From Callorhinus ursinus (taxonomy: Eukaryota > Chordata > Mammalia > Carnivora > Otariidae), in NCBI RefSeq assembly GCF_003265705.1, contig NW_020312817.1, forward strand, positions 47,537,598 to 47,601,597: DNA of 64,000 nt. The letters are read 5' to 3'. Made by a program: the position numbers and the translations under genes. Shown here in pieces: positions 34,867-46,713 of this stretch (its first letter is position 1; the number at the start of each line of letters is the position of its first letter). Under the pieces are notes generated by a model that searched no databases, was not told where the DNA came from, and saw nothing but the letters and a program-made list of their open reading frames with translations.

Positions 34867-36769
34867 TCATGGTACCAGGACCAGGACAAACAGAAGGGAG
34901 TAAGACACCTAAAGCTCAAATTGTAAGGAAATCCTCATCAGGTTGGTGCAAGTGTGGGGTCAGCCCCTGAGAATAAGTGCCTCTTTGAATTTTGTCCCCT
35001 AGTGCCTCACTCACAACACCCTGGTCTCTGCAATAGCCCTTCTTGGAATTATCTCCCTGTTGTATCAGCTTTCTTCCAGACTTCCAGTGCCTTCCCACGA
35101 TGCCTAGCTTCTGAGATGCCCTTTCTCACTAGAGCACTAAACCTCAATCGTGTTTAGGAGCCTCTCTCTCTCCTATTTCCATATCAAATCTCCAGTAGTT
35201 TCTGCCCCATTCATGGGGAGAACACTGTCACATAGACAATTTTATAAATAGCCATTTCATTTTTGAGATAAAAAAGATGAAAAAAAATTGATGTTAGCTC
35301 TCCAGGTAGTACTTGCATTTTACAGAAAAATGCCTGAATAATAAGGAATGTATTTTTAGTGTCTTCAGTGTTCCCTCCATCTCCTGCATCTGCTCACACG
35401 ACCTGATCCCACTGTCCATCTACAGCCTGCAGTTAAGGCCTGCCTCCTGGGAGGAATCTTCCTCAGATGTCTGTGGGGAGCTGCCACATTGCTGTCTGCA
35501 TCAGACCCTGCCCTGTTTCTAGTTTGTTCCATACACTTTTACTTTCTTATTTATTGTTGTTTTCCAATTGTGTTATATGCATTGGTTTTACTACTATGAT
35601 TGTAGTTTAGTTTCTTTCCAGTCAAGTTTCTTTACATTCAGATGTCTTTTATAAATCACAAAACATTAATTCTCTGACATCAAAGGAGACTGAAACAGGA
35701 TAAAGAAAGCGATAGATTTAGGAGGCACGATTCTCACTTGCACCACCAAAATGAATTCACATTTGCAACCCCACCATATACCTGTGCCTAAGGCAAACGC
35801 TGCCAGCATGCCTTCCCTTCCGTCTGATTACCGCCTCCTGACGGGCCACAAAAGAGTCCCATTGTCCTTTCTCAAAATGAAGTGAGCATATTCTGTTTTT
35901 TTTTTTAAAGTGACTCACTAACCTCTAAGCTGAAAGCCAACTACACTTGGTAGCATTTTACCATTTTTCTTCATTTAAACCTCTATGCAACAATGATCCA
36001 TCACTGAGTAAGATGCTCAATGACTTTGGAAGTGGAGATCAGGAGATATTATAACCTAGTAGTCTTTTTTTCCCCTAAGACAATTTAACCCTCCTTGTCA
36101 AACAGTGATGATGCAACATACTTTTAGGGTGGGACTCAATTTTAACCCACATTACTGGAAATGATACATTGTTTCTTTGTTGGTTAAACTTCAGTTAAAA
36201 ACTAAATTAAACAGTAGTAGATAAAGAAAATAGTTTAACTTTTGCTGACTTAGATATGGGAACAAAAAAAATGAGAAGAGATTATTTAGTTCCCCCAAAA
36301 ACATAAGTGGTGATTTTTTTTCAAGAATATATCAATAAAGAAATCATTGTGAGTATTTTAGAACAGGGGCTTTGGGGCAGAAAGATTTAGTATTAATACT
36401 GCTTTAAGTTTTCGTAATGGAGAATTTTGAACATGCGCAAGAGTCGTTTTGTGTGGTGAAAGTCCCTTGTACCTACCACCTGAATGCGGCTGCTATCAAT
36501 CCTGGCTAGTCCTGACCCAGCCACACCCCCAACCCACCTTTCTCCTCCAGATTTTTTTGAATGAATCTCAGAAATCATATCATTTTGTGTTAATATTTCA
36601 GTATGTAATTCCAAAGTGGGAAACTCATTTTATTTACATAATCAAAATATTATTGTCAGATGTAAAATTTATAAATTATTATTATCATCAAATATCCAGT
36701 CGTCATTGAAATTTCCAATTGTTCATTAATAAGAACTGGCCCTTGGACTCCACTTTTCCAGCTATTTCT
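34867..36769. other. Mostly unique sequence, possible L2 trace
   Basis: TGCCTCCTGGGAGGAATCTT near 35440 and the T-rich sequence after 35520 recall a sense L2 (about 35390-35620), too weak to list alone. Nothing else recognised. Confidence 0.4.
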
Positions 36770-36860
36770 GTATGGCCTTGCTCTCCATTTCTGTAAAATG
36801 AAGTTAAAAGCCTCCCCCAAAAGGTATGTCCCGAGGATTAATTGAGGTGAGTCACATAGA
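36770..36860 (+). mobile_element. Possible MIR fragment
   Basis: CTCCATTTCTGTAAAATGAA and CCCGAGGATTAATTGAGGTG resemble the second half of MIR. Short and weak. Confidence 0.38.
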
Positions 36861-37001
36861 CATAGATACAGATACAGATACACATCCCTGAGAAAGTGTA
36901 AGACTGACAACTCACTCACTTACAAAATGCATATATACGTATAATTTTTTATAATGCATTTTAGATACTTTTGGAATTCACATTAAAACTAAGCCATCCA
37001 A

Positions 37002-37532
37002 TGGGGCACCTGGGTGGCTCAGTCAGTTAAGCGTCTGCCTTCAGCTCAGGTTGTGTTCCCGGGGTCCTGGGATCGAACCCCATATTGGGCTCTCTGCTCA
37101 GCAGTGAATCTGCTTCTCCCTCTGCCTCTGTGCTCCCTCTCCCCCTATGCTCCCTCTGCCTCTGTGCTCCCTCTCCCCCTATGCTCCCTCTGCCTCTGTG
37201 CTCCCTCTGCCTCTGTGCTCCCTCTGCCTCTGTGCTCCCTCTCCCCCTGTGCTCCCTCTGCCTCTATCCTCCCTCTCCCTCTGTGCTCCCTCTCCCCCTG
37301 TGCTCCCTCTGCCTCTGTGCTCCCTCTCCCTCTGTGCTCCCTCTGCCTCTGTGCTCCCTCTCCCTCAGTGCTCCCTCTCCCTCTGTGCTCCCTCTCCCTC
37401 TGTGCTCCCTCTGCCTCTGTGCTCCCTCTCCCTCTGTGCTCCCTCTCCCTCTGGCTCCCTCTCCCCCTATGCTCCCTCTCCCCCTGTGCTCTCTCAAATA
37501 AATAAATAAAATCTTTAAAAACAAACAAACAA
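37002..37532 (+). mobile_element. Can-SINE expanded to 531 bp by an internal minisatellite
   Basis: Consensus head (GGGGCACCTGGGTGGCTCAG) and body, then a 17-bp tandem array where the TC-rich middle should be. The usual TCTCAAATAAATAAATAAAA tail follows. A perfect 17-bp duplication AAAACTAAGCCATCCAA is at 36985-37001 and 37533-37549, so the array lies inside one insertion. A normal copy is about 200 bp. Confidence 0.97.
37131..37486 (+). repeat. 17-bp minisatellite, 21 units
   Basis: Units begin TGCTCCC at 37131 and every 17 bp to 37437. A 16-bp unit at 37454 and a last unit at 37470 complete the array. Three main forms alternate: TGCTCCCTCTGCCTCTG, TGCTCCCTCTCCCTCTG and TGCTCCCTCTCCCCCTR. 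Because 17 is not a multiple of three and the unit has no stop codon in any frame, all plus frames and some minus frames stay open. This explains the overlapping 86-163-codon frames here; they are not genes. Confidence 0.97.
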
Positions 37533-37549
37533 AAAACTAAGCCATCCAA

Positions 37550-38149
37550 AAGCTTTCAAGGCCAAATATAAGAAACTTGAGTCTGGGAAAACTGCAAATC
37601 ACACTGACCATCTTCCAATTCTACCTTTGTTTCTTCTCTTCTCCTTTCTCTGACTTCTATAATGTGGTTTCTAGATTGTGTTTTTACTTATGTGGAGCCC
37701 CAAGAATGCCCAGACCCATTGACCTTGCTTTGCCTCTTCCTCACTTAAATGTATCTATTTGGGTCCAAAAGAAAATGGCTAGCACCTGTTGTCACTTAGA
37801 AATGATAACAAACAAAACCACACGAGGAAAAACAGAGTGGCAATGCATAAACTTATTTATTTCAGAGCATAACTTTGAGACTATGGGGCAATTTTTAAGC
37901 AGAAATTTCTCTGCATCTGAATCCACAGAAGGAAAAGCCCATTCCAACTATATATTTATAAAACTTAGTCTCCCCTAATGTAGATAGGTCAGTCCCCGTT
38001 ATAAAATTTTCCTTCTTTCGATATCATTTCAAATGAAGTATGGCAAGGAGAGGTATTAAATGTATTAGAATAAATTACCCCATTGAAGCTAAAGTCCAAA
38101 TAAATTTTTAATGATAAATAATGCTTTATTGCTAATAAGGACTATCTAA
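37550..38149. other. Unassigned sequence with a 133-codon open frame
   Basis: The plus frame 37577-37978 is the longest not explained by a repeat. Its translation shows no recognised domain, low-complexity bias or obvious splice sites. With this much DNA one such frame is expected by chance. No repeat family recognised. Confidence 0.45.
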
Positions 38150-38640
38150 ATTTTGCCTTCTATGAACAGTGTATGTGTGAGCCCATTTTCGCACAGTCTC
38201 ACCTCCATTTTTATTTTTAATTTGTGCTCATTTGATATGTGAAAATACTATCTCTTTGTTTGAAGTTACACTTCTTTGGTTTAAAGTATGGTTGAATATT
38301 TGATATTTTATTTTATTTTAAAATTTCATTTATTTGTCAGAGAGACAGAGACAGAGAGAGAGAACACAAGCAGGGGGAGTGGCAGGCAGAGGGAGAAGCA
38401 GGCTCCCTCCTGAATAAGGAGCCTGATGTGGGCCTTGATCCCAAGACCCTGGGATCATGATCTGAACCGAAGGCATACGCCCAACCGACTGAGCCACCCA
38501 GGTGTCCCTATTTGATATTTTATTGCCTATTATTGTATGTCTTTTATGCACGTTTACATGCTTCTTACATTTTTTTTTGAACATTGCCTTTTTATATTGA
38601 ATGTCTTTATCATGTGTACATAGTAGTTTTCAGCTCCCTT
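38150..38640 (-). mobile_element. Old L1M 3' UTR, antisense, split by a Can-SINE
   Basis: GAACAGTGTATGTGTGAGCC, CATTTTTATTTTTAATTTGT, TGATATGTGAAAATACTATC and GGTTGAATATTTGATATTTT lie left of the SINE. GCCTATTATTGTATGTCTTT lies right of it. This matches the reverse of an L1M 3' UTR (GCAGTGTATGAGAGTGCCCA...). Confidence 0.72.
38313..38508 (-). mobile_element. Can-SINE inserted in an L1M, with TSD
   Basis: Complete antisense copy. A perfect 16-bp duplication TATTTGATATTTTATT is at 38297-38312 and 38509-38524, both inside L1M sequence. The minus-strand open frame here is SINE. Confidence 0.97.
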
Positions 38641-39594
38641 TTGTCCAGGTCGCCAAACTGACTCTGAAGCGCCTGTATTTTTGATTGGCATTGTGTGTCT
38701 TGAATACCAATAACCACACGGTATTTAAAAGTTGAGGGTTTTAAAGTATTTCATAGTTGATGAATTCCCAGCCCACTGCAGTGTTACAAAGACCTTTCAA
38801 AGATGATAAGTTGAAAGTGACATTTTCCTGGAGGTATGGTCAGAGAGATGGCAAATTTACAATCAGAAACAAGAGTCCAGATGCAATACTAACTTCATCC
38901 TCTCCTTTTGTTTGTTTGTTTGTTTGTTTGGTTTTTACTTGTTGTTAGAGGAAATAGAAAACAGTATCTAGTCAGGCATCTGTGAAAGTCAAATCAGTCT
39001 GGGGTTGTTTTTGGTTTGGTTTGTTTTGGTTTGGTTTTGGGGTTTTGGTTATCATCTTGTCTTCCGTGTGTGAGGTCCAACATATAGAACTTTGTTATTT
39101 ACTAATATCCCTATACAACCTTGTCGGGTGATGGTAAATAGTCCATCAATACATGTAAGCATTGCCTGGGTGCCCAGAACTGTGTTCTGGGAGACACAAG
39201 AAAAGGGAAGGAATGGCTCTGTTAATACCCTCAAAAGGCTGGATTTGGGGAGGACAGCATCTGAGAGGATGCCTTTGCCTAAACAGTTTTGAAGTTACTT
39301 CTGCAGTTTCCTTCAGAACCTGCTTGCACTACTGTTGTATCTTACTTAAATTATAATTTTTTTAAAAAAATTAATGCCAATTTGATCATTATGTATTTTA
39401 CTAACCTTAATTTAAAATAACAAATGGCTATTAATCCACCTCATCTTTACCCCCTAGTCCCTTACTGGCAAACTCATCTTCAAAGAGGAAACAATGCTTT
39501 GTCATTATTGAAAATATTCTAAGGAATACCATCATCAAACTGCCCTCCCCAAAAAAACAAAATTAAAAGAAGGTCCTTCTGGAGTAGAAGCAAT
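38641..39594. other. Unique sequence, no gene seen
   Basis: Contains (TTTG)6 at 38906-38930 and an imperfect G/T-rich tract at 39003-39050. Short overlapping open frames have no known motif. Confidence 0.5.
38906..38930. repeat. (TTTG)6 microsatellite
   Basis: Six tetranucleotide units directly visible. Confidence 0.95.
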
Positions 39595-39705
39595 GTTTGG
39601 ACAGCTCATGTGTCTACTTTATTTATCGTTGTTTCCTTAGGGCCAGGCTCGGTGCCTGGCATATAGTAGACACTTGATGATTTTTATTAAATAAATGCAT
39701 TAAAG
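39595..39705 (+). mobile_element. L2 3' terminus, sense
   Basis: TGTCTACTTTATTTATCGTT, GGCTCGGTGCCTGGCATATA, GTAGACACTTGATGA and TTAAATAAATGCATT match the last 110 bp of L2. Confidence 0.68.
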
Positions 39706-39917
39706 GAATTCAGAATTCAGAATCATTTGAGAAAGCCAGAATTTACTAATGTATGACTGACTTTGAGGATATTCCTCATATACAAGGAACAAATACCTCC
39801 TTTGTGCAGGTTTACAAGATTCAGCATTTAAAAAATAAAATGGTATTTAGAAATTACCCAAATTATTCACAGATGTTTATAAGTGAGCTATTATTTGATA
39901 ATCAAAAGGAATCAGTT

Positions 39918-39935
39918 ATATGATATATATATGTA

Positions 39936-39970
<35 letters not shown>
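39918..39970. repeat. (TA)n/(GT)15 microsatellite
   Basis: A short TATATATATATG block leads into an uninterrupted GT run from 39940 to 39970. Confidence 0.95.
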
Positions 39971-39972
<2 letters not shown>

Positions 39973-41864
39973 CTCCAAATAAGACAATCTCTTCCACTAT
40001 GTGGAAAATGTGTTAGAATAATAATATTTCTTGACAGTTTTCTAGGATAACCAACTTTAACAAATAGGCATAATTAATTGGAAAGGACAGGATCAAAATT
40101 ATCTAGCAGGATAATTTGATATGCAATTGAGGCTTAATAGATTAGAAAATATAATTAATTATTTAATTATAGGGAAAATGTCTATTGTTTGTTAATTGTC
40201 AAGTGATTGCATAGTAAAAATAGTCCACCAATTACTTATTAATTTAAGATAACCATTTGAGGATTTAGGGGCAGTAAACTGTTTTCAATTATAAAAAAGT
40301 TAATTGAGCATTTTTTCCTTTCTTTTGTGAGTCTTGGCTTCTCTGACACCTGACTAGAACTGTTAATGCAACCTTGTGTTCGTGCTTTGAGAACTTTCCT
40401 TTCAGAAATTGTTGTCATTTGAGGATAAAATGTCTGTATCTCTCTACCTCATTGACTCCCCATCTGTTGTCAACAATCATTTGAGAACATTTCTTATTTT
40501 CCTCAAGCTGTCTCTTAATTTCTTTTTCTCTTTTTAACAGTTTCATAATTAACACTATATTGTGGTAAATATCCTTGGGAAAAATGCTATAAAAATATTT
40601 CAGTGCAGAATATTTACATTACAGAGGACTTGAGGTAATCTGACTCCCATAATGGTACCCAAACTCCCTTTCTTTTTATTGAGGAATGAATGTTATGCAT
40701 TTCATTGCTGGTATTGTTGTTAGTAAATAGAACATAATTATGTAAACTAAAACAAATTGGATGGGTGGGTTTGGTTTCTGAACAAAAAGTTGGCATCCTG
40801 AAATAACCGATTATTAAATTCAGAATAAACTGCTGAAATTTCCCCAGATTAACTTCAAAAGTGACATTTGGTTTATCTAGCCCTGTAGGTCCATCAATGA
40901 GGTCTTATTAATACCTCCCATTTCATTGTCAAATTCAAGAACCTCATTTCATTCAAATAACATCAATTACTTAAAAATGTATTTCTATATATTTCTAGAT
41001 GTTATTCCAGGTGTAATGCAGAGAAGAAAATGACTGCAACCTTTCAGAAATCAGTAAATGTTCATAGCAACTTCAAGAAGAGAGTGGCATTTTGCTTCTC
41101 TAGGGAGGGAATAGAGATTGGGTTGGGGGGGGTTGGGAAATGTATTCCAAATCTAATTTGCAAACATACTTCAAGTAACAAAATTAGGATTAGTTTCTAC
41201 AAGCTGAAAATTTTTACACTGTCATGAAGAATAGTAAGATAGGACCTGGGATTGTTATATTATTTGTTCCTACTCAATAAGTTATCCTTCTTGATTTAGG
41301 GATATACATTAAACATTGTGGAAAGCCTTCTTATATAAACTAATTACAGGCTTAGAAGTAGGGAAACAACTACTATAAATATTGTACAGAATAAACAAGT
41401 TGAAAATAAGTATTTACTTTGGATAATTCAGCCAAAATCATTTCTTACAGTAACATAAATTGAACAGTAAATGTAATTAGGCATCTCTTGTATATTAATT
41501 AGTAACTTTTATGACACTTAGAGATATTAAATTTAAATAGTTCCAAAATGGCTTGAACATCCCCAAGTTTTGTTTCTGCCTTAATTCTTACAGATGCTTA
41601 ACCTCTGAAGGTGACAGAATGATCCCATCTTAACATTTCCCCAACTTGCATATGACATGAGGGAAGTCCTCTGATTTCATGATATTGAAAATTGATTTAC
41701 TATAGTAATAGAACTTATATTAAAATTTTCTTGGAACAGAAAGGAAGAAACAAAACAATTTTTATCAGACCAACCTTAATAACCCATGACCAAACATAAA
41801 CCTTAGCCCTGTTACATTCTTCTCTCTGCCTCTTTCAACTTTGGAAAAGACATTCTATACTGAA
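39971..41864. other. Unique sequence; A/T-rich TAATTA cluster at 40070-40320
   Basis: No transposable element recognised. The first 350 bp hold many TTAATT / ATTA motifs. A G run lies at about 41124-41134. Confidence 0.45.
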
Positions 41865-42090
41865 TCGGGCAATATCGTGGATTGTGAACTCATAGATTTA
41901 AATCCCAGCTCTGCTATTTAATAGCTGTGTGATCTTGGAGAATATATTAACATCTCTGAATCTTTATTCTCTCACATATAAGCTTAGATAACAGTAGATC
42001 TTGCCATATGGATTGTTATCAGAATTAAGTGACATGTACATAAGGCATTCAACATAGTCTCTAGTGTATATTAATTGTTCATTAACTGTT
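41865..42090 (+). mobile_element. MIR SINE, well preserved
   Basis: AATATCGTGGATTGTGAACT, TTTAAATCCCAGCTCTGCTA, TTTAATAGCTGTGTGATCTT, CATCTCTGAATCTTTATTCT, GGATTGTTATCAGAATTAAG and CATTCAACATAGTCTC follow MIR in order over nearly its whole length. Confidence 0.95.
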
Positions 42091-42257
42091 AATCATCAAT
42101 AGTATCAGCACTGTTGTCTTTAGAACTAAAGATGAAACAAAAGGGCAAGACAAAAGAGAGCTGTTAGAAGAATGTGTGGAATAAAATAAAGGTGAGCAGG
42201 AAGATGGGAAGGCATGGAGAATGTCCTGGTGTAGGCACACGCACAAAGAAAGAGGCT

Positions 42258-42455
42258 AATATTTGTTGAGCAATTACAATATTCCAGAGCCTTTGAAACA
42301 AACTTGTTACCCATTTCAAACTTGCATAATAAGTATTATAATGTCTTTCAGCTTATAATGAAACAGGCTTAGAAAAGTTGTGCAGTTAGACCAAAGTCAC
42401 ATGATGAATATACTACTAACCAGGAGGAATTAATACTCAGATATTTTACTTCATT
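42258..42455 (-). mobile_element. MIR SINE, antisense
   Basis: AATATTTGTTGAGCAATTAC, AACTTGTTACCCATTTCAAA, ATGAAACAGGCTTAGAAAAG, GACCAAAGTCACATGATGAA and GGAATTAATACTCAGAT match reverse MIR. It faces the sense MIR about 170 bp upstream. Confidence 0.85.
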
Positions 42456-42939
42456 TTTCATGGTTTTCTTTTCATTTTTTCACGTATCATTCATTATATC
42501 TCAAGGCTAGAAAAACTACCTCCAAATACACCATTTAATAACTTTATTCCTCTAATAATTTTCCTCTTTTCCCATTTAAAACTAATTCTTAGAGTACTTG
42601 GGCCCTTTGATGAATCTTTCAGCTTCTCCTCAACTTTATGTCATCTCCCCTTCTCTTCAGGACAAAGAGAGAACAAGGAATTTCTTCTGGGATTTAAGAG
42701 GTTCTCTCATACTCTGGAAAGTCAAAAACATTGCTAACTACAATATTCACTTAAATTTGATTTTGCAGATTTCAGATTACATAATTAATCATCCAAAATG
42801 TTTCCAACTGTTTTCTTACCCATAATCATTATCTATTTCCTGATGGCTCTTACTGAAACTTAGTTTTTCTAGTCATGGCTTAGCTTATAGTTATACATAC
42901 GATGCTGGTTCCCTGGGGTACCCTCTTCAAGAAATCATA
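42456..42939. other. Unassigned sequence
   Basis: No repeat family or gene recognised. A 75-codon frame at 42598-42825 has no known motif. Confidence 0.5.
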
Positions 42940-43123
42940 GCGGCTCCCGGGTGGCTCAGTCATTTAAGTGTCTGATTCTTGGTTTTGGCTCGGGTCATGA
43001 GCTCAGGGTCATGAGGTCAAGCCCACAGGGAGTCTGCTTGAGATTCTCTTCCTGTCCCTCTGCCCCTCCACTCATGCTTGCTCACTCTCTCTCAAATGAA
43101 TAGATAAATCTTTTTTAAAAAAT
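42940..43123 (+). mobile_element. Can-SINE, older subtype
   Basis: GCGGCTCCCGGGTGGCTCAG head and the GATTCTTGGTTTTGGCTCGG body of the older subtype. A possible duplication, GAAATCATA at 42931-42939 and GAAATCTTA at 43124-43132, differs at one base. Confidence 0.95.
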
Positions 43124-43479
43124 GAAATCTTACCAGAGATGGTTAGATGTATAAGCAAACACATACCTAAATAAGTGTGAAAATTGTCAAGTGACTGGAC
43201 AAGTTTGCTATTGCTTTTTTCATTGTGTTTTTTTTCCAGAAAATACTCCCATAATTTGGGGACACTCCTGATGTTTTCGTTAAAATATTTGGAGCATTTA
43301 TTGCCTCAAATGATTAATGCTTAATAATATTATTATGAGCCTAAACCAAAATAAATGGCACTTTTCATTCAGAAAGTTCTTTTCCTGAATTCAAAGAGGA
43401 ATTAGAGATCCTCACAATTTGAGTCATATTCTTTGTGTATGATTCTATTTACCATTGACTTTAGAATTTACGATACTCT

Positions 43480-43684
43480 GGGGAGCCTGGGTGGCTCAGT
43501 TGGCTAAGCATCTGCCTTCAGCTCAGGTCATGATCTGGGGGTCCTTGGATCAAGCCTGTTGTCCTATCAGGCTCCCTGCTTAGAAGGCGGTCTGCTTCTT
43601 CCTCTGCCCTTGCCCCTCCCCAACTTGTGCTCTCTGTCTCTCTCTCTTTCTCTCAGATAAAGAAATAAAATCTTTTAAAAAAAG
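43480..43684 (+). mobile_element. Can-SINE
   Basis: GGGGAGCCTGGGTGGCTCAG head, CTGCCTTCAGCTCAGGTCAT body, (TC)n middle and AAAGAAATAAAATC tail. No clear flanking duplication. Confidence 0.96.
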
Positions 43685-44095
43685 GAGTATAAGATAATCC
43701 AGGGTACTATTTATTTTTCTTTTTTTTTAACAGAAATATAGTGTTTCTCACTCATTTGCCATTGAACTCATTCTCCCCTCCCCTCCCTTCCCAGGAGATC
43801 AGGGGGTGGGATCAAAAAGTTCTAACCTTCTATTGAGGATTGGTCCCCTGGCAACAAGCCCCAATTCTTAGGTACTTTCCAAAAGTCACCTCATTACCAT
43901 AAACCCAGTTGTGGTGGAAAGAGACTTATTATGAATAACAAGACCTCCATTTTACCTTTATGGCTCTGAAGCAATTTCAAGAACTGAGTACAAGAGACTA
44001 AATATCATGACAAAAAATGTTCCCATTGCTCTTATTGCTCAGGAAATTCTAAGGATTTTGGGAGCTGTGAGCCAGGAACCATGGAAAATGAACAA

Positions 44096-44154
44096 ATTTG
44101 TATGAAAAATATATATTGGTCATTCAGATGACCAAATATATATTTCTTATAAAT
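44096..44154. repeat. Imperfect hairpin, about 28-bp arms, 4-base loop
   Basis: The inner 17 bp pair with a single one-base bulge: AAATATATATTGGTCAT, loop TCAG, then ATGACCAAATATATATTT. Pairing continues outward through TTTGTATGA and TTATAAA-like segments with mismatches. Confidence 0.8.
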
Positions 44155-44420
44155 CACAATATCGCATTTAGTCTTTTAACTGATGTGTCTTCTTCCTATT
44201 ATTAAATTTTCTACCTATGAGGGGAAGATCAGACCTTTATGGTCTTCCAAAAAGGAGTTTTATTAGTCATGGTCTACCAGCACAGTGACATCAGCCTTTT
44301 TTGAAATCACCCATTCGGAGTTTATTCAAGTACTGCTGTGTAACATTGTATGTAGTTTCTTCTTTTCCTATTTAATGAATTTTATATATGGATCATCTTT
44401 CCAAAGAGATCTGTACATTT

Positions 44421-44460
44421 TATGTATGTATCATCTAACATCTTATGTATGTATCATCTA
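44421..44460. repeat. Duplicated 17-mer, period 23
   Basis: TATGTATGTATCATCTA occurs at 44421-44437 and 44444-44460. Confidence 0.93.
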
Positions 44461-44879
44461 CAAAAGTAGCATATAAGATAACTAAGTAAATATTTTGATG
44501 TTCCCACAAATCCTAGCTCAGACTTAAAAAACAACCTTTAGGAGTTTGAGCAACTAAAGATGGAGAAAGCATACTTATCTCAAATGACATATTATCTACA
44601 AGACGTGATATGATGAAATATGATCATGATGGGATAATACATTTGTATTGCTCAAAAACTTAAAAAAAAAGCAAGCAGAAAATGGAAATGGGATGAAATG
44701 TTCTTAAGTGTACTCTAATCTTAAATCTACTTTTTGCAACCGTCAAAGAAGTCTGATCTTTGAGGGCATGAGGAAAAAAGTCACTTGTAGCAACTATATA
44801 AAAATTCCTAGACCCTGGAATTATCTTACCTGATTGCAATAATGTGGACCAGGAGTCCAAGTATACTTGCAAGGCATGA

Positions 44880-45290
44880 TTCACTATTCTAACTCTAGGA
44901 ACATATGCAAAGAGAAAACTGACCAAATTTTATGTGCTAAAATTCTCATTGAAGAATTATTTAAAGTAACGGATATTTGTAAATTGACTTTAAGTCCAAA
45001 AATAAGGGTTTGTTTAACTAAATCATGCTATCTATTCAATGGGGTATTACACATCCTTTAAAAATTACTTTTAGAAAGGGTATTTAATGGCACTGGAGTA
45101 AAGAGTAAAAGGAAAGGCAGAAAAATGCCAAAAATGTTTTTGTTATTTAATTAAAAGGAGCAGCATATATTTAAGGCAAAGACATATCAAAATATTATTT
45201 TTATATTTTCCCTAAAAAAGAAGTCTTTTAAATTTTATAATTTAAAATTGCCTCTGTTTTCAAAATGCTTTATGATGAGCATGTTAACCA
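44880..45290 (+). mobile_element. Old L1M 3' UTR, sense
   Basis: TTTATGTGCTAAAATTCTCA, AAATAAGGGTTTGTTTAACT, TGCTATCTATTCAATGGGGT, ATTACACATCCTTTAAAAAT and ATTTAATGGCACTGG fit a sense L1M 3' UTR in order. Strongly diverged and AT-rich. Confidence 0.62.
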
Positions 45291-45819
45291 TTTTGTAATC
45301 ATGAGGTTTACTTTAGGAAATCATTTTGATGAGTTAATAACTTTAAGTAATAATACAATTAAAACTTTATTATATCTTTATTAATAGCATCATATTTTAT
45401 AATGATACACATTATATTTATTAGATAATATGTATTTGCTAATATGAATTATAAGTAGATATTTCAATACATAGTTAAACTGAGAAAATCAATCATCAGC
45501 CTTCCTCTGCTAGTTTTTATCATGATTAGACTATCATATATTTGAAAGGTGCGTTGAATGTGAGGACAGCTGAGGTATTTTTAAGTTTTATTTTTTTTTA
45601 TTTACCCTCTCCAGTGCTGAGATAAAATATGTTGGGTAGAGATTAATTTATGGATTCAACTACTCTGGCCCACTTAGAACATCCATACAAAGTTGAGGAA
45701 CAAATGGCAAATTTACAATCAGAGTTTGCTGCGTGGATGTGGATGGGTAAGTCACAGAGGATTCTTTTAAAGGAAAATAAGAGCTTTAAAATAAAACTCC
45801 TCACCCTTTATGATCACTC

Positions 45820-46010
45820 CCTTGCAGAGTTCATTTACTTTTATGGTTTCAACCATTATTTCTGTGTCAAACAACTCCCAAATCTGTATTTCCAACTATA
45901 ATCACTCACCAAAGTTCCGGATTCATATTTCATACCCAGTTCCACTTAGATATCCAACAATCACTGCAAACTCAAAACAACCCACCATAACTCTCCCCAT
46001 CCAATAAACG
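45820..46010 (+). mobile_element. L2 relic from the reverse-transcriptase region
   Basis: TTTATGGTTTCAACCATTAT, CAACTCCCAAATCTGTATTT, CCACTTAGATATCCAACAAT and CTCAAAACAACCCACCATAA track the part of L2 coding for the YADDSQIYIS motif and beyond. The frame is broken. The sequence to about 46330 may belong to it but I could not place it. Confidence 0.58.
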
Positions 46011-46330
46011 TGTTCTATTTCTAACTTTCCAGTTTTGCTAATAGTATCAAAATATGTCTAGTGTTCCATGCCCTCCCCCTTCTCTCAACATTTACAGCTT
46101 GGTAGTGGCTGAATTCCTCCAGGCCCTTTAGCCACTGGGTTAGATCAATCGGCGTGTTCTGTTGACTTTCTTTTCTTGATCCTTCGCAGCTTTCTACTGC
46201 AGCCACATGCTCTCGAACCTACCTTCAACATGTCCTAGCTAGAGACCTGCAGTTGTCTTTGTCTCGGACAAAGTACAGGGAGATGTTATCGCTGACTTTT
46301 AATCAAGCCACTGCCTCATCCAGGAGCTAT

Positions 46331-46655
46331 AGTTAATTTAAAATGGCAACTTGGGAACTAGAATGTTGTTATTTAAATTCAGTCTGTATGTATCAAAAAG
46401 CACCCACTCGAACACATCGTTGTTTTCATAAACTGGATATACGTTGAGAAAATTCAAACCTAAAGAGAAAAGGTAAAAATATTCAATCATATTTCAACAA
46501 ATTTTTATCCAAGCCCTAAGAGATTCTTAGCCTCCTCTACCCTAGTAAGCAGGACAGAGAAAAGAATCACTTAAGGATGCACGAAAACAATGTATTAGAA
46601 AATGGACCACAGGAAATCAGGAGAAGTGCAATCCAGGTGGTGGTCACAGAGACAG

Positions 46656-46713
<58 letters not shown>

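Larger units (their letters stand above)
43685..44879. other. Unique sequence with a hairpin and a tandem duplication
   Basis: No transposon recognised. The structures at 44096-44154 and 44421-44460 are listed separately. Confidence 0.5.

Noticed and set aside
37014..37549. Overlapping open frames of 86-163 codons on both strands
   Set aside because: They are translations of a 17-bp minisatellite in a SINE. The period is not a multiple of three and has no stops, so several frames stay open.
37577..37978. 133-codon plus-strand open frame
   Set aside because: No domain, codon bias or splice context was seen. One frame of this length outside repeats is unremarkable in 64 kb.
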